This document shows, piece by piece, positions 1 through 6,043 of a stretch of 27,227 bases of DNA (its first letter is position 1; the number at the start of each line of letters is the position of its first letter). This DNA is from CAXSDR01 sp964236445. GTDB lineage: Bacteria; Actinomycetota; Actinomycetes; Motilibacterales; Motilibacteraceae. Location of the stretch: NCBI GenBank assembly GCA_964236445.1, contig CAXSDR010000045.1, positions 1 to 27,227 of the forward strand, written 5' to 3'. The notes below the pieces were generated by a model. That model was not told the origin of the DNA and searched no databases. It saw only the letters and a program-made list of their open reading frames with translations. Position numbers and translations under genes: made by a program.

Positions 1-203
1 CCGAGCCGGGTCCGCGCTTGCCGACCGCACCGCGCGGCCGACCAGGTCGTCACCCGGAGCACCCCACCGCGGAGGAGGGTTGCCGACCAGCTAGCCGGGG
101 CTGAACGCTGGCACTCGTGACCTGGGAACGATCCTGGCACGGGCGACGTACGCCCGTCGAGACTTATCGACCAACTATCTCTACAAAACCTGTGGGGAAA
201 GTC
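1..203. other. Window-edge segment without a confident gene
   Basis: No gene can be assigned here. One + frame is open from base 1 to a TGA at 118-120 with mostly G or C in third positions, so the 3' end of a + strand gene lying left of the window is possible. Another + frame ends at 100-102 and is almost as plausible, so no CDS is called. The segment from about 160 to 200 is unusually AT-rich for this window. It lies downstream of the minus-strand gene ending at 204. Confidence 0.3.
139..157. terminator. Stem-loop between possible convergent gene ends
   Basis: A perfect 7-bp stem, ACGGGCG and CGCCCGT, encloses the 5-nt loop ACGTA. There is no T-run on either side, so it is not a classical intrinsic terminator. 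Its position, just after the stop at 118-120 on + and after the end of the minus-strand gene at 204, suggests a bidirectional terminator or transcript-end hairpin. This is inference from position and pairing only. Confidence 0.3.
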
Positions 204-470
204 TCACATGGTGCGCTGGGCCCCGCGGCGCATGGGCAGCGGAGTCGTCGCGCCGAGCGGCACGGCGATCTGGAGGGGCGCCTCGTCGTCGTTGCCCTGT
301 GCGAGGTGGGTGATCACGAAGCCCATCTCATGGGCGTTGGAGCCGGTGACCCACTCAGGCGCCTGTTCCGGGTCGGGGACGCCGGCCCGGCGGTGCCGAC
401 CGGCCTCGCGTGTCGCGACGATGGCTTTCGAGAGGCGGGCGCTGGTGCTGAGTTCGTCCTGCATTGCCAC
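204..470 (-). CDS. Hypothetical protein, 88 aa
   Basis: I do not recognise this small soluble protein. It reads in one frame with strongly G/C-biased third positions, as in the clear genes around it, which is the main reason to believe it. There is no signal peptide or membrane segment. The N-terminal half is basic (REAGRHRR) and the middle has WVTGSNAHEMGFVITHL. The frame opens with GTG at 470, and an in-frame ATG lies two codons later at 464. Neither has a convincing ribosome binding site, so the start is uncertain. It follows the HAD gene on the same strand after 126 bp that I cannot assign to anything. Confidence 0.5.
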   Translation of the reverse strand: MAMQDELSTSARLSKAIVATREAGRHRRAGVPDPEQAPEWVTGSNAHEMGFVITHLAQGNDDEAPLQIAVPLGATTPLPMRRGAQRTM

Positions 471-596
471 ATCTTCGTCAGCAAGTGCCGCGGCTCAAGG
501 AGCCGGGAACCGTCGTCACTCCCGCGGCGCAATGCCCGCGCCCGTTCCTCGAGGCGAGCCCGGGAGCATGCAGTCCACGGCCGCGAACCGGCCCGC

Positions 597-1184
597 TCAT
601 CGGCCTGCTCGCTCCACCGCGGGCGCCAACCCGGTCCGGTGGTCGAACAGCACGCCGTCCCACCCCGCGGCGTTCGCGGCATCCACGTTCACCTGCCGGT
701 CGTCGACGAAGACGAGCTCGCCCGGGTCCACCGCCAGCGCTTCGGTGACCGCGTCATAGCACGCCCTCGCCGGCTTCATGAGCCCCAGCGTGCAGCTGAA
801 GAAGAGCGACTCGAACAGCTTCGCGGCAGGAAGTTCCTCGATCGCGTGTGCCACGGGCTCCGGGGCGTTGGAGAGCAGGGCCAGGCGTACGCCGGTGCCC
901 GCGACCTCCTGCAGCTCGCGCTCGGTTCGCGGGTTGACGTGCGACCACGACGCCGCGTCGAGCGCGTCGAGGCGCGCCACGCGTTCCCCCTCGGGGAGCC
1001 GACCGAGAACCCGGGTCCAGTAGGCGACCGACGGCGCGCCGAGGTCGTAGGCGTCGCGGTGCGCCCAGTAGCCGGCGTCGAACTCGGCCTGCTCCATGCC
1101 CGCCACCTCGGCGAGCGCCGCACGGTCCTCAGCGGTCTGGTCGAGAGAAAGCACGCACCCGTAGTCGACGATCAGCCAGCGCAT
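597..1184 (-). CDS. HAD-superfamily hydrolase (subfamily IA, YihX-like)
   Basis: This 195-aa haloacid-dehalogenase-fold phosphatase-like enzyme has motif I IVDYGCVL with nucleophile Asp7, motif II LLSNA with Ser105, motif III Lys137 in LMKPA and motif IV FVDDRQ with Asp161/162. An alpha-helical cap lies between motifs I and II. Motif I has the D-x-G form, with Gly replacing the usual second Asp, as in the YihX/epoxide-hydrolase-N-like subgroup. That group includes sugar-phosphate phosphatases and proteins of unknown substrate. The ATG at 1184 gives a family-typical length. The hexamer CACAAT lies 6 nt upstream, a weak -10 candidate for a leaderless transcript. The HExxH gene lies 12 bp upstream on the same strand, so they may be co-transcribed. 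Fold confident, substrate unknown. Confidence 0.85.
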   Translation of the reverse strand: MRWLIVDYGCVLSLDQTAEDRAALAEVAGMEQAEFDAGYWAHRDAYDLGAPSVAYWTRVLGRLPEGERVARLDALDAASWSHVNPRTERELQEVAGTGVRLALLSNAPEPVAHAIEELPAAKLFESLFFSCTLGLMKPARACYDAVTEALAVDPGELVFVDDRQVNVDAANAAGWDGVLFDHRTGLAPAVERAGR

Positions 1185-1196
1185 GCCGCGATTGTG

Positions 1197-1559
1197 TCAG
1201 CGGTGGCGATAGCCGCCGTCCTCGAGGCCCGCCTCGACCTCGAACCGGTTCGTCAGCGGGTTGCGACCGGCGCGCAGGTAGTGCCACAGCATCGCGATGC
1301 CCAGGTCGCGCCACTGCTGGACGTGGACGCGCTCATGCCGCAACCGCTCGGCCGAGACCATGAACGCGTCCCGGCCCGTGACGTAGGTGTCGCCATAGGT
1401 CACGCCGCCACGGGGAAAGGCCCGTCGCGGCAGCCCGGAGCACACCCACATGCCGTCGACCGAGCGCACCTGCGCCCGCATCAGCCGTGCGTAGGTCCGG
1501 GCCAGTAGACCGACGTACGCCGCCTGGCGCGAGCGGCGGGCGAGGCGGAAGGCGTCCAC
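1197..1559 (-). CDS. Small HExxH putative metalloprotein, 120 aa
   Basis: The protein carries HERVH (residues 75-79), matching the zinc-binding HExxH motif. About 28-30 residues later comes NRFEVEA, whose Glu107 or Glu109 could be the third ligand, as in gluzincin peptidases. The N-terminus is basic and has no clear signal peptide. At 120 residues it is much shorter than most characterised peptidases and lacks a recognisable propeptide or substrate domain, so peptidase activity is inferred. I recall similar short actinobacterial proteins labelled hypothetical or misannotated as Fe-S oxidoreductase; nothing here suggests an iron-sulphur cluster. Start is GTG at 1559, 18 bp from the divergent acetyltransferase start, and CATCCT lies 7 nt upstream. 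Confidence 0.7.
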   Translation of the reverse strand: MDAFRLARRSRQAAYVGLLARTYARLMRAQVRSVDGMWVCSGLPRRAFPRGGVTYGDTYVTGRDAFMVSAERLRHERVHVQQWRDLGIAMLWHYLRAGRNPLTNRFEVEAGLEDGGYRHR

Positions 1560-1577
1560 ACCCAGCAGGATGGCGTC

Positions 1578-2051
1578 ATGAGCACCGTGAGGGAAGCCCT
1601 GCCGTCAGACGTCCCGACAATCCTCGCCCTGGTGCGCGAGCTGGCCGACTACGAGCATGAGCTCGACGCCGTCACCGCGACCGAAGAGCTCTTCCATGAA
1701 GCGTTGTTCAGCGAAGGCCACGTCGCCTCTTGCCTGCTGGTCGAGGACGAGGGCGTCGTGGCGGGCATCGCTTTCTACTACCTCAACTTCTCGACGTGGT
1801 GGGGCCGTCCGGGCATCTACCTCGACGACCTGTTCGTGCGCGAGGCGTTCCGCGGCAGAGGCCATGGCACGAGCCTCATCAAGGCGCTCGCGGCACTGTG
1901 CATCGAGCGCGGCTATGCGAGGTTGGAGTGGACGGTGCTCGACTGGAACATCGCGTCCGTCGAGTTCTACCGCTCCCTCGGGGCGCAGGCCATGGACGAG
2001 TGGACGACCTTCCGCCTCACTGGCGAGGCACTCGCTGCGGTCGGCGGTTGA
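1578..2051 (+). CDS. GNAT N-acetyltransferase, SSAT (diamine acetyltransferase) type
   Basis: This 157-aa protein is a single GNAT domain that transfers acetyl from acetyl-CoA to an amine. The acetyl-CoA loop is RGRGHGT (92-98), following the strand YLDDLFV. The segments FSTWWGRPGIYLDD, VLDWN and FYRSLGAQ (with Tyr131) closely resemble spermidine/spermine or thialysine acetyltransferases (SSAT family) rather than ribosomal-protein or antibiotic acetyltransferases. A polyamine or thialysine-like amine is therefore the likely substrate, but specificity inside this family cannot be read from motifs. Start is ATG at 1578, with an AGGA-like sequence about 9 nt upstream. The gene is divergent from the HExxH gene (18 bp) and convergent with crcB (13 bp between stops). 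Confidence 0.88.
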   Translation: MSTVREALPSDVPTILALVRELADYEHELDAVTATEELFHEALFSEGHVASCLLVEDEGVVAGIAFYYLNFSTWWGRPGIYLDDLFVREAFRGRGHGTSLIKALAALCIERGYARLEWTVLDWNIASVEFYRSLGAQAMDEWTTFRLTGEALAAVGG

Positions 2052-2064
2052 GCATGCACGGACT

Positions 2065-2421
2065 TCACCGCAGCGAGCCGAGGCCGACGCCCGCCCAGAC
2101 GGCTGCGAGACAGACCGTGGCATGCAGGGCCACAAGCAGCGCCACAGCCTGAATCCGGCGCCGCTCGCCGAGCGCGACGACGTCATAGCTGAACGCCGAG
2201 AACGTCGTGAGGGCACCGCAGACACCGGTGCCGAGCAGCAGCCGTGAACCACCGGTGACGTGGGCGCCGGCCAGCACCCCGAGCGCGAGCGCCCCCGCAG
2301 CGTTCACCACCACCGTGGCCCACGGGAGGTCAACCCCTCGACGCCGCCCGAGGAGCTCCCCCACCCACCACCGCAGCAGTGCGCCCGCAGCACCACCCGC
2401 GAGCACCAGCACCGCGTTCAA
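2065..2421 (-). CDS. crcB: Fluoride exporter CrcB/Fluc, first subunit (118 aa)
   Basis: This is a small four-helix membrane protein of the CrcB/Fluc family, dual-topology channels that export fluoride. Family features visible are GGAAGALLRWW near the N-terminus, the TM2 asparagine in VVVNAAGALALG, and TTFSAF in TM3 corresponding to the conserved TTFST Phe-box segment. The initiation codon is TTG at 2421, overlapping the TGA of the upstream crcB copy as TTGA. GGTGGAG lies about 5 nt before the TTG as a ribosome binding site, so this start and translational coupling are well supported. Tandem crcB genes commonly form heterodimeric channels. Confidence 0.92.
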   Translation of the reverse strand: MNAVLVLAGGAAGALLRWWVGELLGRRRGVDLPWATVVVNAAGALALGVLAGAHVTGGSRLLLGTGVCGALTTFSAFSYDVVALGERRRIQAVALLVALHATVCLAAVWAGVGLGSLR

Positions 2422-2864
2422 TCGCGCTCCACCGGGTCGGGGCCGTCACGGAAGCCCGCCGATCGCACGGCCAGGACACCGGCGTACGCCGCTCCCACCC
2501 CGACCACGACGCTGCTCACGGCGTAGAGCACGGCTGTCGGCGCCGACCGGGCACCGAGGTCGTGGACCTGCAGGGTGTAGGTCGACCAGGTCGTGAACCC
2601 GCCGAGGACGCCGGTGCCGAGCAGGGGGCGCAGCCAGGGGCTCGCGGTCGCGGTCGCGACCGCGACGACGGCCCCGAGCGCGAAGGAGCCGCTCACATTG
2701 GTGAGGAAGGTGGCCCAGGGCCACGTCCCCGGCTGCGCCGGCAACGCTCCTTCGAGCAGCCAGCGCAGCAGTGCACCGACGGCTCCGCCGGCCGCGACCA
2801 GGAGCGCGACAGGAGGTGGCCCGGGATGCGGCCTGCCGCCGGGCGACGACCGCTCTGGGCTCAC
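2418..2864 (-). CDS. crcB: Fluoride exporter CrcB/Fluc, second subunit (148 aa)
   Basis: The second CrcB/Fluc subunit has AAGGAVGALLRWLL near the N-terminus, TM2 asparagine in LTNVSGSFALG, and a TM3 segment GFTTWSTYT. The Phe-box positions that are Phe in the other copy appear here as Trp and Tyr. The frame is open far upstream into the usfX region, but that part reads as antisense. I choose GTG at 2864 because TAGGTT stands exactly 7 nt before it and the resulting length is close to the family. A basic, proline-rich N-terminal stretch of about 15 residues precedes TM1. The stop overlaps the TTG start of the first subunit by 4 nt, so the two are one operon. Confidence 0.88.
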   Translation of the reverse strand: MSPERSSPGGRPHPGPPPVALLVAAGGAVGALLRWLLEGALPAQPGTWPWATFLTNVSGSFALGAVVAVATATASPWLRPLLGTGVLGGFTTWSTYTLQVHDLGARSAPTAVLYAVSSVVVGVGAAYAGVLAVRSAGFRDGPDPVERD

Positions 2865-2871
2865 GGCCGCC

Positions 2872-2877
2872 AACCTA
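2872..2877 (-). promoter_or_regulatory. -10 hexamer TAGGTT of leaderless crcB operon
   Basis: TAGGTT on the minus strand is followed by 7 nt (GGCGGCC) and then the GTG of crcB at 2864. In actinobacteria a TAnnnT hexamer 6-8 nt before the start codon is typical of leaderless transcripts. No -35 element is obvious. Because the transcript would have no leader, an upstream fluoride riboswitch is excluded if this promoter is the one used. Confidence 0.5.
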
Positions 2878-2964
2878 GGACACAGCGTCACCCCAGCGGG
2901 AAACGGGCGGTAGCGTGGGCCCGCGCAGAGCCCTGCGCTTCCGCTTTCTGGAGGTCCACGAACG

Positions 2965-3411
2965 GTGAGCGAGAGCACGCTGTCAACGGCACCGTGGGGC
3001 CGCGCTGCGGGCACCGGCGCTTCACCCCTGTCCGATGCTGTCGAGATCACCCTGCCGGCATCGAGCGTCTACCTCTCGGTGCTGCGCACCGCAACGGCCG
3101 GCCTCGCAGCTCGTCTCGACTTCACCCTCGACGAGATCGAGGACCTGCGGATCGCCGTTGACGAGGCGTGCGCGATGCTGCTCCCGCAGGCGATTCCCGA
3201 CGCTGACCTGACGTGCCTCTTCGTCCTGAGTGACAACGCCCTCGACGTGAGCGTCCGGGTGCCCACGACGCGCGGGACCCAGCCGGAGCGGGAGACGTTC
3301 TCGTGGACCGTGCTCACCGCGCTCGCGGGTGAGGTCGACTCGGGCGTCGACGAGGACCTCAGTGTGTGGATCAAGCTGCACAAACGCCGTGGCCTGCCGG
3401 CAGGTGGCTGA
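2965..3411 (+). CDS. rsbW: Anti-sigma factor of the UsfX/RsbW type
   Basis: The 148-aa protein resembles the serine-protein-kinase/anti-sigma family (HATPase_c_2) that binds SigB/SigF-type sigma factors. LRTATAGLAARLDFTLDEIEDLRIAVDEACAM matches helix 1 to the N-box region, and the C-terminal FSWTVLTALAGEV is characteristic of mycobacterial UsfX-like proteins. The N-box is EACAM where canonical RsbW has E-x-x-x-N, and no DxGxG is visible, so ATP binding may be weak or altered. Start is GTG at 2965 behind GGAGGT at 2950-2955. TAGCGT at 2911-2916 is a possible -10. The stop at 3411 is one base before the sigma gene start, so they are co-transcribed and probably coupled. Confidence 0.85.
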   Translation: MSESTLSTAPWGRAAGTGASPLSDAVEITLPASSVYLSVLRTATAGLAARLDFTLDEIEDLRIAVDEACAMLLPQAIPDADLTCLFVLSDNALDVSVRVPTTRGTQPERETFSWTVLTALAGEVDSGVDEDLSVWIKLHKRRGLPAGG

Positions 3412-3412
3412 G

Positions 3413-4351
3413 GTGGCGACCAAACCACCCGTCCCTGCCGACAGCACACACGTGCCGGCACCGACCCCCGGCGCGCCGGAGATGCTCGACCCGGAGGCTC
3501 TGGACCCGGAGATCCTCGACAGCGTCGTCGTCGAGGGCGATGCGCCCGACGCCGGCGACCAGTCGACCGTCGTGCCGCCCCGCACGAGCGGCATGGGCGT
3601 CGACCGCGAGCGCACCAAACTGCTCTTCTCCCGTATGCACGAGCTCGAGGTCGGCAGCGAGCCGCACCGGCGCATGCGCGACGCGCTCGTCGAGCAGCAC
3701 CTGCCGCTCGTCGAGCATCTGGCGCGCCGTTTCCGCAACCGGGGGGAGCCCTACGACGACCTCGTCCAGGTCGCGACGATCGGGCTGATCAAGTCGGTCG
3801 ACCGCTTCGACTCCGACCGCGGCGTCGAGTTCTCGACCTACGCCACGCCGACCATCGTCGGCGAGATCAAGCGCCACTTCCGCGACAAGGGCTGGGCCGT
3901 ACGCGTCCCCCGCCGCCTGCAGGAGCTGCGCCTCACGCTGGCGCAGGCAACGAGCGAGCTGTCGCAGAAGAACGGCCGCTCGCCCACCGTGCAGGAGCTC
4001 GCTGCGCACCTCAAGCTTTCCGACGAGGAGATCCTCGAAGGCCTCGAGTCGGCCAACGCCTACTCCACGCTGTCGCTCGACGCCGGCGACCAGGGCGACG
4101 ACGACTCGATCGCGGTCGTCGACACGCTCGGCGTCACCGACGAAGCCCTCGAGGGCGTGGAATACCGCGAGTCGCTCAAACCCATGCTCGAGCGCTTGGC
4201 CCCGCGCGAGCAGAAGATCCTGCTGCTGCGCTTCTTCCGCGGCATGACGCAGTCCGAGATCGCGAACGAGGTGGGCATCTCGCAGATGCACGTCTCACGC
4301 CTGCTCGCGCGCACGCTGGCGCAGCTGCGTGAGGGTCTTCTCAACGAGTAG
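3413..4351 (+). CDS. sigF: SigB/SigF-family alternative RNA polymerase sigma factor
   Basis: This is a group 3 sigma-70 factor of 312 aa. Region 2 (about residues 95-162) contains EQHLPLVEHLARRF, DDLVQVATIGLIKSVDRFD and FSTYATPTIVGEIKRHFRDK. Region 3 follows with PTVQELAAHLKLSDEEI, and region 4 at the C-terminus carries the HTH MTQSEIANEVGISQMHVSRLL. The N-terminal 60 residues are acidic, proline-rich and probably disordered. Start is taken as GTG at 3413 because CAGGTGG, overlapping the end of the anti-sigma gene, serves as ribosome binding site; an in-frame GTG at 3404 has none. Placement right after its likely anti-sigma factor supports a stress or stationary-phase partner-switching module. 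The anti-anti-sigma factor is not in the window. Confidence 0.9.
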   Translation: MATKPPVPADSTHVPAPTPGAPEMLDPEALDPEILDSVVVEGDAPDAGDQSTVVPPRTSGMGVDRERTKLLFSRMHELEVGSEPHRRMRDALVEQHLPLVEHLARRFRNRGEPYDDLVQVATIGLIKSVDRFDSDRGVEFSTYATPTIVGEIKRHFRDKGWAVRVPRRLQELRLTLAQATSELSQKNGRSPTVQELAAHLKLSDEEILEGLESANAYSTLSLDAGDQGDDDSIAVVDTLGVTDEALEGVEYRESLKPMLERLAPREQKILLLRFFRGMTQSEIANEVGISQMHVSRLLARTLAQLREGLLNE

Positions 4352-4368
4352 CGCCGACATCGGGCCGC

Positions 4369-4770
4369 TCACCGCACGAGCCGGCCTCCTCCAGAGGGAG
4401 CCAACAGGAGCACGAGTGCGCCGGCGGCGACGGCCATGACGAGCGCGCCTACGACGGCCTGCGTGCCCACCAGTGCCCAGCCGATCGGCAGCGCCAGCAG
4501 CTGGGCGAACAGCGCGGGGGCCAGGGACCAGCGTCGGCGGCCCAGCAAGCCGCGGGCCACCACCAGCAGGGCGGCGCCGGCAGCCGCGGCCAGCATTGCC
4601 AGGAGCAGCGACGAGACGACGCTCTGACTGCCTCGACCGAGAACGACCTCGCCGAGAACGAGGCCACCGGCCCCGAAGAAGACCGCCGCCTCGACCGCGA
4701 CCACGGCCGTCAGAGCGCGCAAGGCGCCGGAGGTCGCGTCGGGGACGGGAGCGTCAGGAGTTCTCGTCAC
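4369..4770 (-). CDS. Conserved four-helix membrane protein (Rv3217c-like position)
   Basis: The 133-aa protein has four hydrophobic segments (starting near ALRALTAVVAVEAAVFFGAG, VSSLLLAMLAAAAGAALLVV, ALFAQLLALPIGWALVG and VVGALVMAVAAGALVLLLA) with a basic loop GLLGRRRWS between the second and third. No enzymatic motif is visible. It is probably the counterpart of the conserved integral membrane protein that precedes Rv3218 and whiB1 in mycobacteria, an inference from gene order and topology. The reading frame continues upstream into antisense of the lipid-kinase gene. I place the start at GTG 4770 because the convincing protein sequence begins there (VTRTPDAPVPDA), although the ribosome binding site is weak. 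It is divergent from the next gene by 34 bp. Confidence 0.75.
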   Translation of the reverse strand: MTRTPDAPVPDATSGALRALTAVVAVEAAVFFGAGGLVLGEVVLGRGSQSVVSSLLLAMLAAAAGAALLVVARGLLGRRRWSLAPALFAQLLALPIGWALVGTQAVVGALVMAVAAGALVLLLAPSGGGRLVR

Positions 4771-4791
4771 GGCTGGCACCGTACCCGCGGC

Positions 4792-4797
4792 TACAGT
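4792..4797 (+). promoter_or_regulatory. -10 hexamer TACAGT of leaderless lipid-kinase-like gene
   Basis: TACAGT is followed by 7 nt (TAGTGGG) and then the GTG at 4805. No ribosome binding site precedes that GTG, which fits a leaderless mRNA. The identical hexamer and spacing occur at 14893-14898 before another gene in this window. Confidence 0.55.
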
Positions 4798-4804
4798 TAG
4801 TGGG

Positions 4805-5734
4805 GTGCGAGCCCTGCTGGTCGCCAATCCCGCGGCCACCACGACGACCGCCCGCACCCGCGACGTCATCGTGCGGGCACTCGGCAGCGATCTGAAGATC
4901 GAGGTCGCGATGACGGACCGCCGCGGGCACGCGGCCCAGCTGGCGACCGCTGCCCGCGACGACGGCGTCGACATCGTCATCGCCCTGGGAGGCGACGGAA
5001 CCGTCAACGAGGTCGTCAACGGTCTGCTGGCCGGAAGCGACGGCCGCTCCGTCTGCGATGGTCCGGCCCTGGCCGTCGTCCCCGGCGGCAGCACCAACGT
5101 CTTCGCCCGGGCCCTCGACCTCGCCCTCGACCCCGTCGAGGCGACCGGCCAGATCCTCGATGCGCTGCGCGAAGGTCGCCGCCGCCGCATCACGCTGGGA
5201 CGCGTCGATGACCGCTGGTTCACGTTCACCGCCGGCTTCGGCCTGGACGCGCAGGTCGTCGCCCGCGTCGAGCGTGAGCGGGCCCGCGGACACACGTCGA
5301 CCCCGCGGCTCTATCTTCGCTCCGCCGCGACGGAGCTCTACCGCTCGCACCGGCGCCCGGCACCCATGCGGTTGGAACGCCCGGGCAGGGCGGCCGTCGA
5401 GGGACTGCACATGATCGTCGTTGCCAACACCCGCCCCTGGACCTACCTCTCCGGCCGGGCCATCGACCCCTCTCCCACAGCGTCCTTCGACAGCGGCCTG
5501 GACGTCTTCGCGCTTCGCTCCCTGGCGCCGCTGTCCGTGCTACGCACGGCGGGTCAGCTCCTCGCCGGTCGCACTGCCCCGCACGGGCCTGGGGTCCTGA
5601 CCCTGGGCGACCTCGACGAGCTCACCGTCGTGGCCTCACCCGAGACCGACATCGAGGTCGACGGCGATCATCTCGGGACACGCGAGCGCGTCCGCCTGGT
5701 GGCGGTCCGCGAGGCGCTCACCGTCGTCGCCTGA
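4805..5734 (+). CDS. Diacylglycerol kinase-family (DAGKc) lipid kinase
   Basis: The 309-aa protein has the DAGK catalytic domain that phosphorylates a lipid or sphingoid-like alcohol using ATP. IALGGDGTVNEVVNGLL (GGDGTVNE at 62-69) is the nucleotide-binding signature, PGGSTNVFA (93-101) the second conserved loop, and AGFGLDAQVV marks the start of the C-terminal beta-sandwich. DIEVDGD near the C-terminus is also family-typical. There is no membrane segment, so it would act peripherally. The phosphorylated lipid cannot be named from sequence; relatives make phosphatidic acid or phosphorylate other diacylglycerol-like lipids. Its place between a small membrane protein and whiB1 matches, as I recall, mycobacterial Rv3218. 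It starts at a leaderless GTG and ends before a strong nested hairpin. Confidence 0.88.
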   Translation: MRALLVANPAATTTTARTRDVIVRALGSDLKIEVAMTDRRGHAAQLATAARDDGVDIVIALGGDGTVNEVVNGLLAGSDGRSVCDGPALAVVPGGSTNVFARALDLALDPVEATGQILDALREGRRRRITLGRVDDRWFTFTAGFGLDAQVVARVERERARGHTSTPRLYLRSAATELYRSHRRPAPMRLERPGRAAVEGLHMIVVANTRPWTYLSGRAIDPSPTASFDSGLDVFALRSLAPLSVLRTAGQLLAGRTAPHGPGVLTLGDLDELTVVASPETDIEVDGDHLGTRERVRLVAVREALTVVA

Positions 5735-5742
5735 CACCGCAC

Positions 5743-5778
5743 CGGGGCACCGCGCGTACGCCCGGCGGGCGCGCCCCG
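5743..5778 (+). terminator. Nested GC-rich hairpin after the DAGK gene
   Basis: Outer arms CGGGGC (5743-5748) and GCCCCG (5773-5778) enclose an inner stem CGCCC/GGGCG (5759-5763, 5767-5771). It lies 8 bp after the stop codon at 5734. No T-tract follows. Such hairpins are common as transcript ends in high-GC actinobacteria, but function here is inferred. Confidence 0.45.
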
Positions 5779-5808
5779 CGAACGTCGGCTACGGTGCTGC
5801 ACGTCGCG

Positions 5809-5824
5809 TGTGACCAAGTCGACA
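5809..5824. promoter_or_regulatory. Possible second, degenerate CRP-like site
   Basis: TGTGACCAAGTCGACA has a perfect left half-site TGTGA, a 6-nt spacer and a right half CGACA matching 3 of 5 positions of TCACA. It is 155 bp, centre to centre, upstream of the stronger site. It is only suggestive on its own. Confidence 0.25.
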
Positions 5825-5963
5825 GGCCTCCCGATCGGCGCACGGCCATATAGCCTTGTGCGCGGGTCCACTGTGCTGACAAAGTTGGGCCTGCTCCCGT
5901 CTGTGGAGCGACAATCGCGTGCGCTCGGCCACCAAAAACGGCTGTGCGTGTCGCACGGGACTT

Positions 5964-5979
5964 CGTGAACCAATTCACG
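5964..5979. promoter_or_regulatory. CRP-like palindrome upstream of whiB1
   Basis: CGTGAACCAATTCACG contains GTGA-N6-TCAC, the core of the CRP/FNR-family consensus TGTGA-N6-TCACA, within a perfect inverted repeat whose arms extend to 7 bp (TCGTGAA/TTCACGA, 5963-5980). It lies 64 bp before the whiB1 ATG. The known control of M. tuberculosis whiB1 by the CRP protein Rv3676 makes a CRP operator the favoured reading. An RNA hairpin in the leader is the alternative. Confidence 0.5.
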
Positions 5980-6043
5980 AGGGCAACTGCACGAGTCGTC
6001 GCTGGGGCACAACCCCGGCACGCACTGCGAGGAAGGAACGTCC

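Larger units (their letters stand above)
5735..6043 (+). promoter_or_regulatory. 309-bp regulatory region upstream of whiB1
   Basis: This is the only stretch over 300 bp without a gene. It holds the terminator-like hairpin (5743-5778), two CRP-like sites described separately, and an AT-richer patch around 5846-5890 (CATATAG at 5848-5853, CTGACAAAG at 5876-5884) that may contain the promoter. No -35/-10 pair with 16-18 bp spacing stands out. The end carries a good ribosome binding site, GAGGAAGGA at 6029-6037. The length is in keeping with a heavily regulated core gene; mycobacterial whiB1 also has a long promoter region. Confidence 0.5.

Noticed and set aside
191..199. TGTGGGGAA resembling the reverse complement of a DnaA box (TGTGGATAA)
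   Set aside because: It matches 7 of 9 positions, is isolated, and no dnaA, dnaN or cluster of boxes is present, so it gives no evidence of an origin.
117..1508. A 463-codon + strand open frame over the HAD and HExxH genes
   Set aside because: The minus-strand genes have complete family motifs (HAD motifs I-IV, HExxH), while this frame has none and is Arg-rich.
2865..2964. Fluoride riboswitch upstream of the crcB pair
   Set aside because: I see no crcB-motif structure, and the TAGGTT-N7-GTG arrangement implies a leaderless transcript with no room for a riboswitch.
2865..2964. SigF-type autoregulatory promoter (GTTT-N15-GGGTA) before the anti-sigma gene
   Set aside because: Neither the -35 nor the -10 of that consensus is present at correct spacing; only a generic TAGCGT hexamer is seen.
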